Shown one piece after another: positions 11,981 through 29,779 of a stretch of 64,000 nucleotides of DNA; the stretch's first letter is position 1, and each line of letters starts with the position of its first letter. This stretch comes from Panaeolus papilionaceus. Taxonomy: Eukaryota > Basidiomycota > Agaricomycetes > Agaricales. The notes beneath the pieces were generated by a model. The model was not told where the DNA came from. It saw nothing but the letters and a program-made list of their open reading frames with translations, and made no database searches. A program made the translations under genes and the position numbers. The stretch covers positions 372,001-436,000 of the forward strand of contig JADNRZ010000009.1 of assembly GCA_015501605.1 (NCBI GenBank), in the 5' to 3' direction.

Positions 11981-12198
11981 TGTATCTACGCTTAGTATGA
12001 GATGAGAGTAGGACGAAAGTGGAGATTCTCAGACTCTGTTGTCGCCATCGAAGCTTGAGAAATGGTATGCAGGGTCCCTGATGATGATGAAGGGCTACGA
12101 TCGGGGGCTCGCCTAAATGCAATCTTGTTTGGTTCGACAAATTCTGTGCTTTGGTCATCGACGACCACAACGACGACGACCAAATCGATCACTTACAC
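11981..12198. promoter_or_regulatory. Short divergent intergenic region (shared promoter)
   Basis: Only 218 bases separate the start codons of the amine-oxidase-like gene (minus) and the DCAF4-like gene (plus), so both promoters and 5' leaders must lie here or overlap. I see no clear TATA box. There is a run of ACGAC/GACGAC triplets at 12157-12180. Confidence 0.55.
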
Positions 12199-14036
12199 AT
12201 GCCTCGAGACCTTCCAGGATTTTATTATGATGCGGAACGAAATAGATATTTTCCCGAATCTGCTAAACCAAAGATCTCCGCTGCCCAAACCTCCAACCAG
12301 CACCTGATTCGTACAAGGCGTACCCGTGCAGTTGATCAGCCAACTCTCCAAAGTGAACATCCAGAAGATTCAGAAGATGACCAAGGTCTGCATTGCAAGC
12401 GACGGAAACAATTTCTCTGGACTTTCAATGAGAACAGGCGTGCTGCCTTGATACCGAACCATGGATTTTCCAATTTGCGACAGTGAGCAAGTTTACGATC
12501 GCAATTTTTCCAGCAGCTTTTATTGATGCGTTTAGTGAGATCCGACAGTATCATTATTCACTAACATCGCACTGTGAGCGAGTCAAGATACCCACTATTG
12601 GGGCGATGACTGCATTCACTGTAGGTAGCAAATGCGCCGGAGCTGTCCCATCATTCACTCAGCCTGCTCTAATGTTGACAGTCGACGTTCAGTTCTGGTC
12701 GAGCTTGGCGCTTTCTAGGCGATAACCAAGGCATACTCTATACTGAAAAAAATAGCGAGATATACAACCCAGATTCTTCCTTGAATTACCACTGGTCTGC
12801 CGAAATGGTTCTCCAACAAGGCGCTGCGGTGAGTCTATCTGCAACGGCTTTCCCAACATCTGTTCAATCAGACTCACAAAACAATCAAAACTGCAGATTT
12901 CATCTATATCGTCGTCTGGGAATCGTATCGTGTAAATGATATTCTCCAAATCTCTCCGTGGACGAAAATTTTAATCGTTATTCAGTGCCACTTGCTTGGG
13001 ACATGCCAAAGTTGCTGTCCAAGAGCTTGACGCTACTCAGTATGTGCGCTTTCGTCAACTCCTCGGAATTTCCATCTTATCTTGTCGTTAGGCGCACTTT
13101 TGTTTTGAATATGAGCGAGATTTACGATGTCCGCGCCTCATGTCTTGATGGGCCGAGCTTAGCATTGGGTACGTCGTCGCATCTCGCTCTGCTCAATTCC
13201 TTGCTCAAGCGAATGCAGGGGCGTCCAAAAAGGCAGTCTACATATCTGATATTGACGCTTCAAATGGCATTCAGTGCTTTCATACCAAAAGCGACGTTTT
13301 CTCACTTGCAAAACAACGGGTTAGTAAGAAATGTCCCCCCCCCTTGCCCGCGTTACACGGCGCTGACCAATGCACACACAATGCAGCACCTTTTGTATTC
13401 AGGTTCACGAAATGGACGTATTGACCGATGGGATTTGAGGCTGGCGACTCGCAACGGCCAAACCTTATTCGATGGACGGTTTGGTTTAAAGCCAAGACGA
13501 ACTGTCGTCCACCTCCAAGTTCTCCGAGAGTTCGAGTTACTGACGAATCAATTGGATGGCCAGGTACATTTTATTTTTTTTCCTCATACTGTCATCTTTT
13601 TGTGCCTTTTCTCCGCTTAGCATAATGTGATGTAGCTTGCCACCTATGACCTCCGATATCTAAAATCTCAAAACCCTGACCCTCTCGTCGAGTTCTCAGG
13701 CCACCAAAATGCCTTCTTGAGTAATCTAGTGGGTGTTCGTTTGTCAAACCTAATCCGTATTGAAGGTCCTGATCAGGTGCTATTGAATAGGGACTCGCTG
13801 TGGACCCCCATGAAGAGTTCCTGTTTGCGGCTGGTCACGACAACAGAATTCGTGGATGGTCATTACTGACTGGGGAACCGCTCTCAACAGATTCCAATCC
13901 CGCATTCGATACTGAATCTGTGCATCCCATTTGTGCACTTGAAGTGACGGAAGAACCTGGTTTAGCGGGTCTTACTCTGTGGGCGGCGGTGGACCGCGAC
14001 CTTTATCAGTTCCATCTCGGGCAGGTGGACTTTTAG
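12199..14036 (+). CDS. DCAF4: DCAF4-like WD40 protein (CUL4-DDB1 substrate receptor)
   Basis: Ten exons: 12199-12482, 12536-12620, 12682-12828, 12897-12931, 12986-13039, 13092-13168, 13219-13319, 13387-13563, 13636-13728 and 13791-14036, giving 432 residues. The start at 12199 yields MPRDLPGFYYDAERNRYFP, the hallmark N-terminus of DDB1- and CUL4-associated factor 4 (WDR21). WD-like blades follow: ATCLGHAKVAV, VYISDIDASNGIQC, LYSGSRNGRIDRWDLR (the clearest WD dipeptide), LATYDLRYL and FAAGHDNRIRGWSLLTG near the end. DCAF4 proteins dock on DDB1 and present substrates to the CUL4-RBX1 ubiquitin ligase; the fungal substrate is unknown. The second exon is assigned from frame continuity only. An in-frame upstream ATG-like start at 12151 is possible but less typical. 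Confidence 0.88.
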
Positions 14037-14613
14037 GATATGTTATTTGGGGCTACGCTGGTCCATCTGTTCGACCGGCGTTTAGCACTTCCTTCGTTTT
14101 GCGTCGCTTGTTGAAACTGGGTCTGGTCCGTATAAAATCTACGTGTGCGACAAAGCTTTTTCGTTGCAAGCCACCCATCATCAAATAGTTTCCAGCATCA
14201 ACACCAGTGGTGCGACTCCATCACACGGTCAAGAAGACTCCACAAATTCTTGATCAGCATTGCAATGCACGCAGATATTACTCCCCCGAAATGTTCAACC
14301 CAACGATGTTGAAGGCCTCTTGACCGTTTAACTTGGGCGGCTCAACATCCGATTCTCTATTAATACAAGTAGCTGGCTGCTAGTATTTATGCCTGGTAGA
14401 TAACATATTTAGCACTATGTATATTCTACTCAGCACACTCGGATATGAATGACAGGTATAATTAGTATGAGACATATGGGAACTGCGTATGGACCCTGAG
14501 AGACGGTATGCAGGCACGGGTTCTTGTTCAACTTTGGGGCAGAGTTGATGTGCGATCGAAAATTGAGTTTAGCGAATTATTGGACTTTGACTTGCAACCA
14601 CATCCACCAACTC
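14037..14613. other. Intergenic region upstream of transporter-like gene
   Basis: 3' flank of the DCAF4 gene and promoter region of the next plus-strand gene. No separate gene seen. An in-frame ATG at 14548 could extend the next gene by 22 residues. Confidence 0.5.
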
Positions 14614-16757
14614 ATGTTCAATGCTGCATCCACCGTAACCGTCACCGCCGCCGCCGTCTCTGGCAGCAGCAGTAGTGGTCATCAATACCGTAGCAGTCTA
14701 CCACCCCTGGCTATTACTTCAGACACCACGAATCCCAACTTGTACCGTCATTCCAATGATAGTTCCGACTCTGCGGACACTCAAGCCTCACCTATCACTG
14801 CCCTCGACTCGTCCGCAGCTCTGATCCTCGTACACGACGATGAACCCGACGATGAGGACCAGTTTAATTTTACGGACGACGAAGACGAAGACAGGGGAGA
14901 TGAAGATGAAATTGTCAGCCCATTGTTTGAAGTGCGCAGGCTGCCGGCGTTCCCTCCGCTACCCCCAGTCAGAGTGTTTCTCTACCTGGTGTCGCCGTAC
15001 CTCAAACTAGGTGCTCTGAACTTGCCCTACGCTAATTTACCACTGAAGTACGGTCTCCCTGCGCTGCTGTTATGTGCGCTGGCATCCGCGTTTGCGAGGC
15101 AAATATGGTACATGCTTGCGAGGTATCTCCGGAAAGCTGACATGGCGGATATCCTATGTGATACGTTTGCGAGGGGGAGAGGGAAAGAAGGACGCAGGGC
15201 GTATATTCGCAGTGCGGCGAAGGTTGGAACGGGGCTGCTTGCTCTGCTGGTCGCTGTTACCTATCTGCGATGTGAGCGACTTTATTGTTCTTGTTTTATT
15301 GTGAATATTAATATTGTTGTCCTCGATGATTGTATTAATAGATGCGATATACACGCTCTTTCCACTACTACCGAATAACCATCATAGGAAAACGACATAT
15401 ATTATCTTGACTGCTGGTGTTGGCGTTATTGTGGCCTGGCTGTCTTACGCCATTTCGTTGAATTCGCGGAGGGTTGTGTACTCGACCTGGTTGTCTATCC
15501 TATCATATCTCGCCTGGATAGGTTGTGTTATTTATGCTCATGGGCACGGTCTCTTGAAGACACAACCAGGCTGGCTTGGTGCGGAATCATTCTGGCAAGG
15601 CCTCGGTGCGTCATATTTACTTGTGAGGTACGCGAACCTGACAGCTGACTTTTGATCATTGCAGCCACAACCGCCTTCGCATTTTGCTCCTCTTCAACAT
15701 TGCCACTCTACGCCTCCCTCAAGACAACATCACACTCAATAATCACAACAGGAAAACCACCTCGCGCAAGGTCATTCCGTCTCCTCTCGCTCACATCCGT
15801 GGTGTTGGCCGTGCTATGTCTTCTCCCATCCGTCATCTTTTCGTCATTCCCAAATTCACCTGCAACGGTAAGTATACACCACTTTTCCTTTCCTCCCATA
15901 TCTCTGTCATGTTCATTCCAATTTAGTCCGCTCTTTCTTCATCTTCACAGCCCCCGACTCCGCCAAAGACTCTCATCGCGCTGAACTATGCCGACGTCGA
16001 CGATTTCCTGAAAGCTCCTCTTCCCCCTGTGCTCGGCACGAGCCACCAGTTGACACCGCCATTGCCCGATATCAAGCTTCCTGATCTGCAGCTGCACATT
16101 GATAGCTTGTTAGCTGGTCTTTCAGCTGCTACCCTTCTGTTTGGTATTCCGTCAGTGTTGGTGACTGCCCCTTCAATTGCAGTCCCATCCTTCCGGCTCG
16201 CCAAGTTCAATGTATCAAGAGTGCTCAGCATCCTCATTGTGCTTACTCTATCGCTCGTTCCTCCCAACATCTATCCCAAAGCAAACAAGGCAGCCAATGG
16301 GACGGGCGACGAAAACGCTGCTCCTCATTTCTTCCCCTACTCGCAGTCTTCGACATTTGTGTTGGTGATCACGGCTACGACTCTTATAGCCACATTCGCG
16401 AGCACGTATTTCCTCCCCTCGTTTTTACACATCTTCACACATGTCTTTAAACGACCTGTGGCCATCGTCGTTCCACCACCGCAAACACCACTCTTGCAAA
16501 CCCATATGAACAGCAGTTCGTCTCAGGGGAGCCCCATTGCTGATCGTAACGGGTCGTCAAGCAGACATGGGAGAAACACGAGTGCGAATGGTAGTCCGCG
16601 CACGATTCATGATGAGCTGTTGTTGAGGAAGGAGAGGGCGTTGCAGAGGCGGCAGTTTAGGAGGAGAATTGTATGGGATGTTGGGGTATGGCTCCTTTTT
16701 GGTGCGAGTGGATTTGGAGTTGTCGTTTTGATTTGTGGGTTTGTTGGGGTATGGTGA
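14614..16757 (+). CDS. Polytopic membrane protein, SLC38/Aa_trans-like
   Basis: Four exons (14614-15271, 15342-15605, 15665-15867, 15951-16757) give 643 residues. An acidic, Ser-rich N-terminal region of about 110 residues (with a DDEDEDRGDEDE stretch) is followed by many hydrophobic helices, beginning near VFLYLVSPYLKLGAL, then LPALLLCALASAF, TGLLALLVAVTYL, ILTAGVGVIVAWL, FAFCSSSTLPLYASL, LLAGLSAATLLFGIPSVL and a last pair at the C-terminus. The order and the phrase SSSTLPLYASLK recall the fungal vacuolar amino acid transporter family (Aa_trans, AVT/SLC38-like), but I cannot verify this without a search. A basic cytosolic stretch rich in Ser and Arg precedes the last helix. Likely in the vacuole or another endomembrane. 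The start is uncertain; 14548 is the alternative ATG. Confidence 0.75.
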
Positions 16758-18306
16758 GGCGGTTTTGTTGTATTGGATGGACAAGTTTGTTGAGCACTTT
16801 AATCGAATCTTTTTATTTGTATGACCGCCTGGAGTGGTAAGTATATCTAGTAGTATCTGTATCTGACATGCATACACATTCATTCATCTTCCTCTTTCTT
16901 CATCGACCGCGTTCAGTCTTTTGATGTATTCATTCGGTTGTGTACGTACATATTTGTCTACTCTACAAGCAAAAGACGTATTTGTACCTCGATTCTCCTT
17001 CTGCGAAAGGTTTTGTTAAATTTGGTCGATACATACTTTGAAAATCTATGCTTTGGAAACCTCGTGACAAGACTCAAATTTCCAGTAATGCATGCCCTTG
17101 GATTTGTGTCAATCCCAGTTGGATAACGGCAAGCCTGCATCCCTTTATCGCCCAGTGTCTTTGAAGGTAACTAGCTTGCATAGGCGCTTGTCTACATGCG
17201 GCAACACCAAAACCGTGATAGGTAGGTACCCCGAGGCGGTACATGGGCGTCACTTGCCCATATTTCGACATAATTTGCCAAGATAGAGACTTGGTACAAT
17301 CGTGACCCATTCGGAAATGGAGCTGTGGACAGAGATTTACGAGATAAGTAGCAGTTGACTGCGACTCAAGTCCCAAGTCCAGAGTTATACATGACCTTAG
17401 AGGAGCTTGAAAAATGGAAACAGCTTTTGAGAGTAAATTCCCTGCAGGGTGCACAGCTTTTTAGAAAGTGCTGCCTCGGTTGGATAACATCCTGTGTGGT
17501 TGATGAGATTATTGAATTACACGATGAAGGCACCGCAAAGGACTTTTGTGGGCATGAGTGCGGCGTAACTGTCAGATTGTCAGCGGTTTATGGCATGATG
17601 ACTGTTGACATCAAGCTTGTTCCAGGATTGTTAGAAAATGTGCCCAAGATATTCCGGATCTATGTATGGAGCGTGATTGAGCATAGTCAGATTTTTCCCC
17701 GTGGTCTTTGGTCTATGAAGACTCGAATATTTTACTTATATTACCTTGATATTTTTCTGGTATAAATTGAAAGAAGGGATGAAGAGAAAGTGGCTGGGAG
17801 GGGAAATTCTCGGCAAGGAGCGGGCAGAGCGGGGAATTTCCGAGCTTGGCATGTGTGCCTCTGTCTCGTCAGCTTTTCAAAAAAAGTCTCAAAGCTCCTT
17901 GATTTCTTTCAACCACCTTCAAACGTTTACTCAACACTGTGAATTTAAATCTATTTCATTTTTAATTCTTTTAGGACCTTGCACGATGCAGCATAGCCTT
18001 GGTCGCACTGGAATTTAGGCATGGCCCTTGATGAATGGAGGCTGATGTAAAATGCCAAGAGTAAGCTAATGGCACGCAAATCCTGTAAAAGTGTCGAGCG
18101 GGGAGGAGAAAATGCTGCCAAGAACATTCAGGTTGAACTTGGCATGAGGCTGCCATCAACCATTTCTTTGTTGCGGTCCTGACAACACCCAACTATTTCT
18201 ACTCACAGTAACATTCCTTTCCGCTTTCTTTTCCACCTCCATCACCCCCTCTCCCGTCCCCCAACTCGCCTCTTCTCTATCCTCTTCCCCTGTTGACGTT
18301 AACAAG
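16758..18306. other. Gene-poor intergenic region
   Basis: About 1.55 kb. A plus-strand open frame at about 17355-17765 and an antisense one at 17074-17454 are the longest, but neither begins at a well-placed ATG nor resembles a known protein. A pyrimidine-rich tract lies at about 18213-18295, just before the metalloprotease start. Confidence 0.45.
18213..18295 (+). promoter_or_regulatory. Pyrimidine-rich leader of the metalloprotease gene
   Basis: A C/T-rich block ends about 12 bases before the ATG at 18307. Such CT blocks near transcription starts are common in well-expressed fungal genes. A similar block precedes the second metalloprotease copy (about 21376-21470). The role is inferred from position and composition only. 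Confidence 0.4.
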
Positions 18307-19416
18307 ATGATGATTTCATTATCACGCGCTTTCACCCTCCTATTGGGCTCAGCAATGCTCGCGTCTGCTGCTGAACGTGTTATCAACGACGAGCTCAGGT
18401 GCGTTTAAATTAGAAGAAAAAGTGAATCTAAAATTAAATATACGTTCAACTCATTGTAGAAACTATCATCCTTGTGGAACTGTCGTTACAGATGAAGATA
18501 TCGCGGAGATGACCCATGACCTTGCAAGGTTGCGCATTCCTCGTCAAGCAGGCATCAAGAACTACGAATTCGATGTCTACTTCAACGTTGTTGCCAAAAA
18601 CATGACCACAGCAGGTGGATGGGCACCGTATGTTTTTGCATTTGAAAATTTTCAGAAGTTTTGGCTCAATGGACGCAACGCAGTCAATCTCAAGTTGATG
18701 CTCAGGTGAAGCTCCTCAATGACCGTTATGTCGGAACTGGTGTTAGCTGGAAACTCGTCAGCACCACCCGCATCCTCAGCAGATACTGGCACGAAACTAT
18801 CGACACTGATACGTAAGTTCACCCCGGATAAAGTTATCCTTTTACCCACATCTAACGGGTCATCCTATCCTTTCCTATATTTAGCCCACAAACCGACGAC
18901 ATGCAGCGTCTTTTCCGCAAGGGCAAATCCACTGCTCTTAACGTCTACACCGTCGGTTTCTACGATGCCAACCTGAACGGTTACGCAACCCTCCCCAACG
19001 GCTACTCCCGCTGGCCTATCAACGACGGTGCCGTCATCCTCTACGCCACCCTCCCCGGAGGCTCCAGCCCTAACCGTCAAGGTGGTACCCTCATTCACGA
19101 AGCTGGTCACTGGCTCGGTCTGCGCCATACTTTCCAGGGCGGATGCACCGGTGATGGTGATGGTGTTGATGACACTCCCCCCCAGGGAGAGGCCAACTTT
19201 GGATGTCCCATTGGTGCTGATTCGTGCCCTGGAGATGCATTCCCTGATCCCATCCGTATGTTCTCTTTCTTTTTCCATTGATTCTTAATGCTCACACCCT
19301 TTTCAGACAACTACATGGATTACACTGACGAGGAGTGCCGTACCGAGTTCACTCCTGGCCAGATCGACCTCCTACAACGCTCCATCGTTGCATACCGTGC
19401 CGACCCCAACGTTTAA
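18307..19416 (+). CDS. Secreted M43 (pappalysin/cytophagalysin) metalloprotease, copy 1
   Basis: Five exons (18307-18398, 18460-18627, 18684-18812, 18885-19255, 19307-19416) give 289 residues, the usual length of secreted fungal M43 proteases. A signal peptide (MMISLSRAFTLLLGSAMLASAA) is followed by a short pro-region and the catalytic part: VYFNVV, GGWAPQSQVDAQ, the zinc motif HEAGHWLGLRH (HExxHxxGxxH), and after an intron the Met-turn HNYMDYTDEECR. Paired cysteines around GGCTGDGDGV and FGCP...DSCP fit the family's disulfides. It should hydrolyse extracellular proteins. The acceptor at 18683 is chosen because the upstream AG at 18655 leads to a stop. A related gene lies 2.1 kb downstream on the same strand. 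Confidence 0.93.
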
Positions 19417-21492
19417 ACCCACTTTTCTCCTTTCTTAGTGAGGAATGGACAACATATGCTTTGTTGATTCATTTTTTTCTCGAGTGATGAGAATCGTCGG
19501 TGATAGACTGATATTAATCTGGACTGATAGTGATACACCGTTGGTTGTTGTTGCGTTGGAGATGAGCTGGATTTATATACATTTTTTAACATTTGGGTGC
19601 TACATATACAGTTCATACATATTCGCCTGGACTACGTACTTACATATATATACTCACAGAACCCTGGATACGATACAATACCAGATACCTTTCATTATTT
19701 TAGCTATGGCGACGGTGGTGTTACACTTGTTCTTCTGTGTCTGCGGAGTTGCTAGTTCTTTGCTTGGGTACAATGATTTGTCGGCTCAGTCCATCGATTG
19801 GCTGCGGAGTTCTTGGCAAGGAGTCATTCGTGTTGACACTCTGTATTCTGCTCTCGGTGATGTTATGGCTGTGGACTCGTTTGCATTTTGTTTGCTGGCT
19901 TGGCTTTTGACCTCAGCCAGAGGAAGAGCAGGCTATGTAGGCACTGGTACATGCTCTCCGGGATGTCCTCTTCTCTTCGCCGTAGTCAACCTCGTGCCGT
20001 TCTGACATCAGCAAATACACGTCCGATTGAATCCTCTATCCTCTATCCTGATTCTGACCTCATCACCTCTTTCCTCCAGACACGCGCCTCACCTCATCTG
20101 ACCGAACACAGCACTGACCAGTCATTTTTCATTTCATTGGACAACTCCATTGAAAGCTCCTCCGACATTAAAGTATCTATCATCCAGCTGACCTCGACAC
20201 GCATGGGTTGCTGGAGGCCCTAATGTCGATTGACAGAGCTATTGTGCTATTTTTAGAACAATGCCTGGAGGCCACAATGATGGAAGGATTAAGCTGAGGC
20301 TAGAAGCTGAGACGCCAATCCGGGGGAGTGTTCCTTGATTCAGAGTTTTTCTCTTCTTTAATATCGATAGCCAGGGCCCATGTGTTCAGCGTTGAGGATT
20401 TAACTAAGCCTATGGGTTGGGTATGACGTATCGGGTGATAGGGCTTCAACTTCTCGAGCCTACGATGGCGTTTGCGATGTACGTCCATAGTTAGCGACTG
20501 CACATGAGGCCCAAGGTGGTGTTGAGGCTTTAGCTCCATTAATTATGGCTAATTTATTACAATTACTTTTTAATGTGATAGATTGAGCTACCTCGGCTCG
20601 AGTTACCGTTTATCAATGCAGATAGGGGCCAGAAGGAATTAAATAAAGGATGCGTAAGTATTAGTGAAAGTTTGGTCGAATCAGTATCTGTATCTAATAA
20701 GTTGTATGCCAGTGGTTTGACGAGGAAGCAAGACCGGGGATGGTTTGAAGGTTATACTTAAAAAGCGACAGGGTGAGATTGTTTACATACAGCAAAAACT
20801 TTGTTAGAACAGGCTCAACGATTCGCAAACGCTAAGTGATAACTTTCAACCACATAGACAACATTGTGAGGTGCTCAGAATGAGTTATTGGGTGTCGAAC
20901 ACCGTGAAAGATTGGTCAGGGATGGGTACTCCACAGAACGCTTTTCGGTCTTGCAAGTAGCTATCCCGTTGTGCCAAAAAAAAAAAGTGGCTAGCCTCAT
21001 GTCAATCGCATATGAACTATCGTCGAATCCGTACCAAGTCCATACCATATGGGCGAATAATGTCCTTATCCTCAGTTTGATAAATCTTCGCATCCCTCCA
21101 GGCTCATATCAGCACGATACCCCGCCATTTCCGCAGTCATCGAAGCTTCTGATTGGATGGAAATTGTACCTAATGATGTTAGGTTCGAGTTCGACTTGGC
21201 CTAGCCGCCTAAGCAACAATGCACGTCACAGCGGGTAAACGCGAAAATTAAATTGCGACGCTGATCATCGCCGCTTGCTTCTCACAGTGTATGTTTTTTA
21301 TTTATTTCCGTTAGTTGCCCTGGATGTCAGGGATGGGGGATGGTTTTCATTTAAGGCTGAACCACCTTGTTGGAGTCTTCCCCCTCCCTCCTTACGACCC
21401 TCGATTCTACTTGCTCTCCCCGCCTCACCCTGGACGGGTCTCTGGCCCCTCAAGCCCTTTACCGCTCTATTGAATTCGTCCTGGGTTGAAAC
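19417..21492. other. Intergenic region between the two metalloprotease genes
   Basis: About 2.1 kb. Two overlapping plus-strand frames (19706-20004 with hydrophobic stretches; 19963-20223, an 86-codon Ser-rich frame starting MSSSLRRSQPRA) are the only candidates. They might be the 3' remains of a membrane protein gene with a Ser-rich tail, but no start, splice pattern or family supports this. The rest is AT-rich without coding signal. Confidence 0.4.
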
Positions 21493-22973
21493 ATGACCTC
21501 ATTCCGTGTAATTGCTGTACTATATGTATTGGTCATTGCGACCCATGTTCTGGGACTCTCGACGTCGCGTCGCGGGCTTTCTTTACGACTAAAGGACTTT
21601 GAAATTGGTGAAAAGGGGTGCGTCGGCTAGTCTCATCATGTCGATTGACGTACAAACTCTCACATCGTTTCCAACTGTACCCTCCATTGTACATTATGTT
21701 TACTGCCTGGAATCAACGACAACAGCCAAGAGTGCGCTACGCCATACAGTCCATTGGGTGACCAGATCATGAGGGAGGAGTTTGAACGTGACCGCGCTCG
21801 AAGAGGACTTACTCCGAGTAGACGACAAAACGCCCCGACCTCATACCCAGATGTCGTTTTTGACGTCTTTATCAACGCTATATCAGCGAACATGAGCTAT
21901 GAAGGTGGCTGGGTCACGTACGTCGTTCATTCCTCCCGTCTCAAATTTCTTGACATAAAAAACGCTGATCGCCATGTTGTTGTCCTTTCTTGCTTTCCTG
22001 ATCGCGCATATGTTCTATTCTTGTCTCTACCACACGACACCATAACACGCCGCATTCGACACGCCCCTGCCTCATTTCGCTTCCATCTCTGCAATTTGGC
22101 ATTTCGACACAACAGCGATACGCAGATTTATGACCAAATACAAGTCTTGAATAAGGGCTATGAAGGCACTGGTATTTCGTTTCGACATAACATGACGACG
22201 AGGATTATCAGTCAAGAATGGTTCGATGGTATTACCTTTCCAGATACGGATGAGCTGTGAGTGTTTTCTAATTTCTCGATATCGGTATCGAACATGTTGT
22301 TCGATAGGTTGAGAAGCTTCTTTAGTGGGGAGGCGTTAATGCTAACTTTGAATGTCATTTTTGACAGGCAGGAGATGCTCATTATGTACGGTTCGTTGTT
22401 TCGAAAGGGGGGTATCAAGACATTGAATATCAATATTTCCGGGTCAGTTCTTTCTTTATTGAGGACAAGTCGTTCGAATAAACTAACAGCCGCTCTTAAA
22501 TGTGTTAGCTTCACACACAGCGGCGGCTCGAACGGGTTTTCACTGCCACCTATTTATTATCAGAATTATCCTCAGATTGATGGTGTTTACATACGCTGGG
22601 ACGGACTACCAGGTGGAACAAGCCTCGACCGACAAGGTTCTACAGTCATCCATGAAACTGGTCATTGGTTCAGTTTATGGCATACATTCCAAGGAGGGTG
22701 TGACGGCATAGGGGATGAGATATCCGACACACCTGCTGAAGCTGAGGCGGCATTTGGATGCCCAGTCGGAAGGGATACTTGCCCTGGGGCTGAGGGTCTT
22801 GACCCCATCCGTATGTTTATCTTTCTTTAGCTGTGAGGTTAAGTGACAGACTGACGCGGCGAAATGGCTCCACAGATAATTACATGGACTACACAAACGA
22901 GCAATGTCGAGAGTCATTTTCACCAGCGCAGATTGAGAGGATGCATCAAGCTATCCGGATGTATCGTCGGTGA
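21493..22973 (+). CDS. Secreted M43 metalloprotease, diverged copy 2
   Basis: Six exons (21493-21617, 21726-21917, 22116-22256, 22368-22442, 22509-22810, 22876-22973) give 310 residues. A signal-type N-terminus (MTSFRVIAVLYVLVIATHVLG) precedes a longer pro-region than in copy 1. Shared landmarks: GGWVTDTQIYDQ, LFRKGG, GGTSLDRQGST, the Met-turn HNYMDYTNEQC and the end IERMHQAIRMYRR. The zinc site reads HETGHWFSLWH: all three histidines and the Glu are kept, but the family's Gly at position 8 is Ser. Three introns match copy 1 in position (after GGW.., before the LFRKG segment, and inside DPIHNYMDY), and copy 2 has two more. The three introns between exons 1 and 4 (108, 198 and 111 nt) are longer than average. 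It may be an active protease with changed properties, or one relaxing toward loss. Confidence 0.88.
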
Positions 22974-23656
22974 CGGACGACTTGGCGAGCCTCCGAGTTC
23001 TCCGCATACTGAGAGATCAGTGCAAGCGCAATCGCGCGCCACCCTCCCAATGGCGAACCATGTTCAATCAGACAACCTGCTCTGTGATCTTAACCATGAT
23101 GGTTGAGATTCAGACCTCTCTACAAACACGGAGATTTGATGATATGGTGACAATGCTTCTTGCTCACGCCATATGCCCCTCGTGTGCCAACTGTAAACCT
23201 ACAACGCGATAACTTTCGCCAGATGTCTGTAACAGTAATGAATCATCGACTTTCGGAGCAAGGTCGGGTTTGATGTAGCTTGGAGAAGAAACCCTGAGAG
23301 GTTGCGATTGGATCAAGGTAGGGATGAAGCTCGAAAGGATTGTCTGTTCGAACAGAAGAATCTGACCAAGAAGTTCGCCACTTTATGATCAAGCGGGGAC
23401 TCTCACATATTTACACATGTGTGAATGCTTTGAGACAAACGTTAACTGGAAGGGAGCTTTATCATTCTGACCATGATTAAACCCTGGAATTCCATGTTTC
23501 TTCTCGAGCCCCAACTAATTACCTCCATTCCAGTCATCCCTACTCCAAATTTCTCGTGTATCATCGTTGCCAAAGCCTGTAAAATCACGAGTGAGCGTCA
23601 ATCAGCTTGAATCACAGCTATCATGTTGCTAAATCTTGATCATTAGTAGTTAGACC
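22974..23656. other. Intergenic region, no gene seen
   Basis: 3' flank of the second metalloprotease and upstream region of the first monooxygenase copy. Frames here are short and unsupported. Confidence 0.5.
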
Positions 23657-26260
<2,604 letters not shown>

Positions 26261-26658
26261 CATCGAGGATGAATAGGTACCTTCCCATTTGTCATTGTAG
26301 CTTGCGTAATTTCTTCGGTTGGATGCAGGCTACTTGCGGTATTGTATCAATATGACCCCAAAGATCTTACAAATACCCCACCCGGCGCTTTGGGAGTGAC
26401 GCCTTGGTAAGACTTTGAAGAACAGGTGACCAAGTTGTTAATGTTACTAGGGCTATTTTTATGTTGCGGGCACGGAACGGAAACGCGCGGTGATAACCGT
26501 AGGCAACTTTCGATTCTCGAGGAGCTTGTGGTAATCAACATCATCCACGATTTGTCAGTCGTGTATCATTCGAAGCAATCGTCTGGGGCTTTATATTGAA
26601 TGTCCCGACTCTCGAGAATAGTATCTCTTCTCGCCTTTCTATATATCTAACACCCAAC
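26261..26658. other. Spacer between monooxygenase copies
   Basis: About 400 bases holding the 3' flank of copy 1 and the promoter of copy 2. No other gene seen. Confidence 0.5.
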
Positions 26659-29303
<2,645 letters not shown>

Positions 29304-29779
29304 ACTAACCTATATGATGTATGCATTCGTAACACTTCAATAAAGTCTCGGTCTCTGTAAACTGTAAATCCTATTTTCCAGAAAATCAAGGCAAGGGATG
29401 GAATACCAGGAATAGGGGTTTTGTGAACGCTATTGGGGATTGGTTGATGGTTACGATGCCCAGAGTCCGAGACGAGCCAAACATCATGTAACGCCAAGAC
29501 CATGTGGCTGTTGTCAAGTATATGAAGGCGCTGTCTGCCCTCGCGACCCGTTTCCCTCTTCTTCATCTTTTGTTTTTGATCCCACCCGCAGAGCAGAGTG
29601 AGCTATTTTTCAAATATTCTCTAAAAATGTCTCCATTAATGTTATTGACCTCGTCTTCAGGCTCTTGTTTGGTTTGTTCAGGCCCTAGTTCATCTTTTTA
29701 TACCTCTGTCGGATTTCTTTCGTTCTTTCAATCGTCCTTCTCGTCATCTTAAAAGAAGTTTTCTCTTCGTAAAATCACC
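29304..29779 (+). promoter_or_regulatory. Upstream region of cupredoxin gene
   Basis: 3' flank of the monooxygenase, then the cupredoxin promoter. A TTTTTATACC element at about 29694-29703 sits roughly 80 bases before the ATG, a plausible TATA-type box, followed by a T/C-rich leader. No gene seen. Confidence 0.4.

Noticed and set aside
17355..17765. 136-codon plus-strand open frame
   Set aside because: No ATG at its start, no similarity to a known family, and no promoter or splice context.
19445..20005. 186-codon plus-strand open frame with hydrophobic stretches
   Set aside because: It starts in the 3' flank of the protease, with no splice pattern, family or signal; only its second half is kept as a weak note.
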